A stretch of 7,820 bases of DNA from WTJX01 sp045106295. Its GTDB lineage: Bacteria; Bacteroidota; Bacteroidia; Cytophagales; JAAEPT01. Position numbers and translations under genes: made by a program. The notes below the pieces were generated by a model. It saw nothing but the letters and a program-made list of their open reading frames with translations, searched no databases and was not told the DNA's origin. Positions 6,093 to 7,820 of the stretch are shown one piece after another. The stretch spans positions 1 to 7,820 of the forward strand of contig JBGCEI010000032.1 of NCBI GenBank assembly GCA_045106295.1, given 5' to 3'. How positions within the stretch are numbered: the first letter of the stretch is position 1; every line of letters starts with the position of its first letter.

Positions 6093-7423
6093 TATACTCG
6101 AATAGGTTGAGATTGTCTTCCTTTTACGTTACCAGACTTCATCATGCCTTCATAACGTTGCATAAGAAGATAACTTTCTATTTGCTGTAAAGTATCTAAT
6201 ACTACTCCTACAACAATAAGTAAAGATGTACCACCATAAAACAATGAAAACTCTTGCTGAACTCCTGCTTTGTATGCAAACACATGAATAACTGCAATAG
6301 CTGCAATCAACAAAGAACCAGGGAATAGTAACCTTGACATGATCGTATCTATAAACTCACCAGTCTGAGGTCCTGGCTTTACTCCTGGAATAAAACCGTT
6401 ATTTCTTTTTAAATCATCAGAAATCTGATTAGGATTAGTAGTAATTGCTGTATAGAAATAAGTAAACAAGATAATCATTGTTACAAACAGAGCATTGTAA
6501 GGAAATGAGTACCTGTCACTAAATGTTGTTACTATGTAATTTGCTGTCTCGCTATTCTCTCTCCATACTCCCGCTAAAAGTGCTGGTAAGAACATAATAG
6601 ATTGAGCAAAGATTATTGGCATCACACCTGCCGCAATAATCTTTAAAGGAATATACTGTCTTTGGCCACCGCCATAAGTACCATTACCTACTAATTGCTT
6701 TGCATAGTTAATTGGTATTCTTCTCACTCCTTGAGTAATCATTACTGTTAAAAGAATGATAAAGAATAATGCCGTGAATTCAATTAGTAAGAATAATAAA
6801 TTATCAAAACCTTTCGTTGAAACCTCTCTAACTAGTGCAGGAATGAATCTAGAAACGATACCCACCATAATTAAAAGAGAAACACCGTTACCTATTCCTT
6901 TTTCCGTGATCTTATCTCCTAACCAAACACAAAACATAGAACCACCTGTCAATACTACCATTGATGTAAATATAAAAAATGCTTTGTTACCACCTAATAT
7001 CCAGTCATCTTGAATCGTTAATAAGAAACCTCTTGACTGTACTAGACAAACAGCTATCGTTAATAGTTTAGTGTATTTATTGATAATACGTCTACCAGAC
7101 TCTCCTTCTTTCTGAAGTTTCTGGAAGTGAGGAACAGCAACTGTTAACAATTGAATTACAATTGAAGCTGTAATGTAAGGCATGATACCTAAACTAAAAA
7201 TAGCTTTATTGTAAAATGCTCCTCCTACAAATGTATTTAGTAAATCTAAGATGTTATTACCTGATTGATCAGGAACAGCAGCTTGGATAGCACCAAAGTC
7301 TAAACCTGGTAACAGGATAAAAGATCCTAGTCTGAAAATACAAATAAAGAACAAAGTATTTACTATCCTTGTTCTTAACTCCTCAATAGAGAAAATGTCT
7401 TTTATGGTAGATATTATCTTCAT
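6092..7423 (-). CDS. secY: Protein translocase channel subunit SecY
   Basis: SecY is the pore of the SecYEG channel in the inner membrane, through which SecA or the ribosome drives exported and membrane proteins. From the ATG at 7421-7423 it has 443 residues. Ten hydrophobic segments can be placed at roughly 19-40, 73-97, 117-135, 147-168, 178-198, 208-231, 259-284, 308-328, 365-384 and 395-412. Both family signatures are visible: LGIMPYITASIVIQLL (78-93) and ITEKGIGNGVSLLIMVGI (172-189). The cytosolic loops include RRIPINYAKQ (234-243) and GFIPGVKPGPQT (343-354). An in-frame TTG directly before the ATG (7424-7426) could give one extra residue, but ATG is the more likely start. The ATG is 4 nt after the rplO stop, and the stop overlaps infA. 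Confidence 0.98.
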   Translation of the reverse strand: MKIISTIKDIFSIEELRTRIVNTLFFICIFRLGSFILLPGLDFGAIQAAVPDQSGNNILDLLNTFVGGAFYNKAIFSLGIMPYITASIVIQLLTVAVPHFQKLQKEGESGRRIINKYTKLLTIAVCLVQSRGFLLTIQDDWILGGNKAFFIFTSMVVLTGGSMFCVWLGDKITEKGIGNGVSLLIMVGIVSRFIPALVREVSTKGFDNLLFLLIEFTALFFIILLTVMITQGVRRIPINYAKQLVGNGTYGGGQRQYIPLKIIAAGVMPIIFAQSIMFLPALLAGVWRENSETANYIVTTFSDRYSFPYNALFVTMIILFTYFYTAITTNPNQISDDLKRNNGFIPGVKPGPQTGEFIDTIMSRLLFPGSLLIAAIAVIHVFAYKAGVQQEFSLFYGGTSLLIVVGVVLDTLQQIESYLLMQRYEGMMKSGNVKGRQSQPIRV

Positions 7424-7427
7424 CAAT

Positions 7428-7820
7428 CTATGAAATCACGATAGCTTTACCACCTGCTTTTTCAATAGCAGCTTTAGCAGACTCTGAAAATAAGTGAGCA
7501 CTTACTTCTAATGCTTTCTTTACTTCACCTTTTGCTAATACTTTTACTCTATCTTTCTTACATGCTAGACCATTAGCAGTAATTACACTTAGATCGATTT
7601 TATCTACACTAATCTTTTCAGATAATGCTTCAAGAGTAGATAAGTTAACTACTTTGTTAGTTATCTTATTTGGATTGTTGAAACCAAATTTAGGAACTCT
7701 TCTCTGCAGTGGCATTTGACCACCTTCGAATCCTTCTTTTTTTGAGTAACCAGCTCTTGACTGAGCACCATTATGACCTTTTGTAGAAGTTCCACCTCTA
7801 CCAGATCCTTGACCTCTACC
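7428..7820 (-). CDS. rplO: 50S ribosomal protein L15, 5' end cut off by window
   Basis: L15 is a late-assembling large-subunit protein that binds 23S rRNA. The frame is open to the right edge, giving 130 codons, so roughly 20 N-terminal residues lie outside. An internal Met at 7713-7715 is not the start, because the conserved L15 N-terminal glycine-rich region is encoded upstream of it: GRGQGSGRGGTSTKGHNGAQ, then GFEGGQMPLQRRVPKFGF. The C-terminal half follows the family pattern (KVLAKGEVKKALEVSAHLFSESAKAAIEKAGGKAIVIS). The TAG stop lies 4 nt before secY, which matches the usual order at the end of the spc operon. Confidence 0.97.
   Translation of the reverse strand, partial: GRGQGSGRGGTSTKGHNGAQSRAGYSKKEGFEGGQMPLQRRVPKFGFNNPNKITNKVVNLSTLEALSEKISVDKIDLSVITANGLACKKDRVKVLAKGEVKKALEVSAHLFSESAKAAIEKAGGKAIVIS

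Noticed and set aside
7685..7692. TAAATTTG on the minus strand inside rplO, an exact TAnnTTTG match.
   Set aside because: It encodes the conserved PKFGF stretch of L15, and no -33 element was found. A promoter inside rplO cannot be supported from the motif alone.

Overview
All of the genes in this window lie on the minus strand. The window holds the downstream half of a bacterial ribosomal-protein superoperon (spc/alpha type) followed by two metabolic genes. In transcription order, from the right edge to the left, they are rplO (5' end cut off by the window), secY, infA, rpmJ, rpsM, rpsK, rpsD, rpoA, rplQ, a terminator, carA and eno (3' end cut off). I see no mobile element, CRISPR array, tRNA, rRNA or plus-strand gene. 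Open frames on the plus strand are antisense shadows of these conserved genes.

The organism is most likely a member of Bacteroidota (Bacteroidetes). The DNA is AT-rich, and start codons lack strong Shine-Dalgarno sequences. RpmJ is the zinc-free form ending in NKKNPKFKQRQG. The order rplQ-carA-eno resembles what I recall from that phylum. RplQ carries a long C-terminal extension with a helix-hairpin-helix-like motif. The one convincing promoter has the Bacteroidota -7 element TAnnTTTG. A Cytophagales-like lineage is my best guess, with low certainty. The absence of map between secY and infA argues against a Bacteroides-type arrangement.

Region 2581-7820 is a tightly packed translation and transcription block, with gaps of 37 bp or less and one TAATG stop/start overlap (secY/infA). 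It encodes large- and small-subunit ribosomal proteins (L15, L36, S13, S11, S4, L17), initiation factor IF-1, the SecY protein-export channel and the RNA polymerase alpha subunit. A perfect 13-bp hairpin followed by a T run just after rplQ (2524-2557) very probably ends this transcript.

Region 2415-2520 is a short regulatory gap. It holds a Bacteroidota-type promoter for carA and, immediately upstream, a nested palindrome made of three overlapping copies of an 8-bp unit that looks like an operator. carA (glutaminase subunit of carbamoyl-phosphate synthetase, for pyrimidines and arginine) and eno (enolase, glycolysis) follow 44 bp apart and may share this promoter.

This is essentially a conserved housekeeping locus, and I do not see an undescribed biological system in it. 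The points most worth a second look are the HhH-like tail on L17 and the palindromic element in front of carA.
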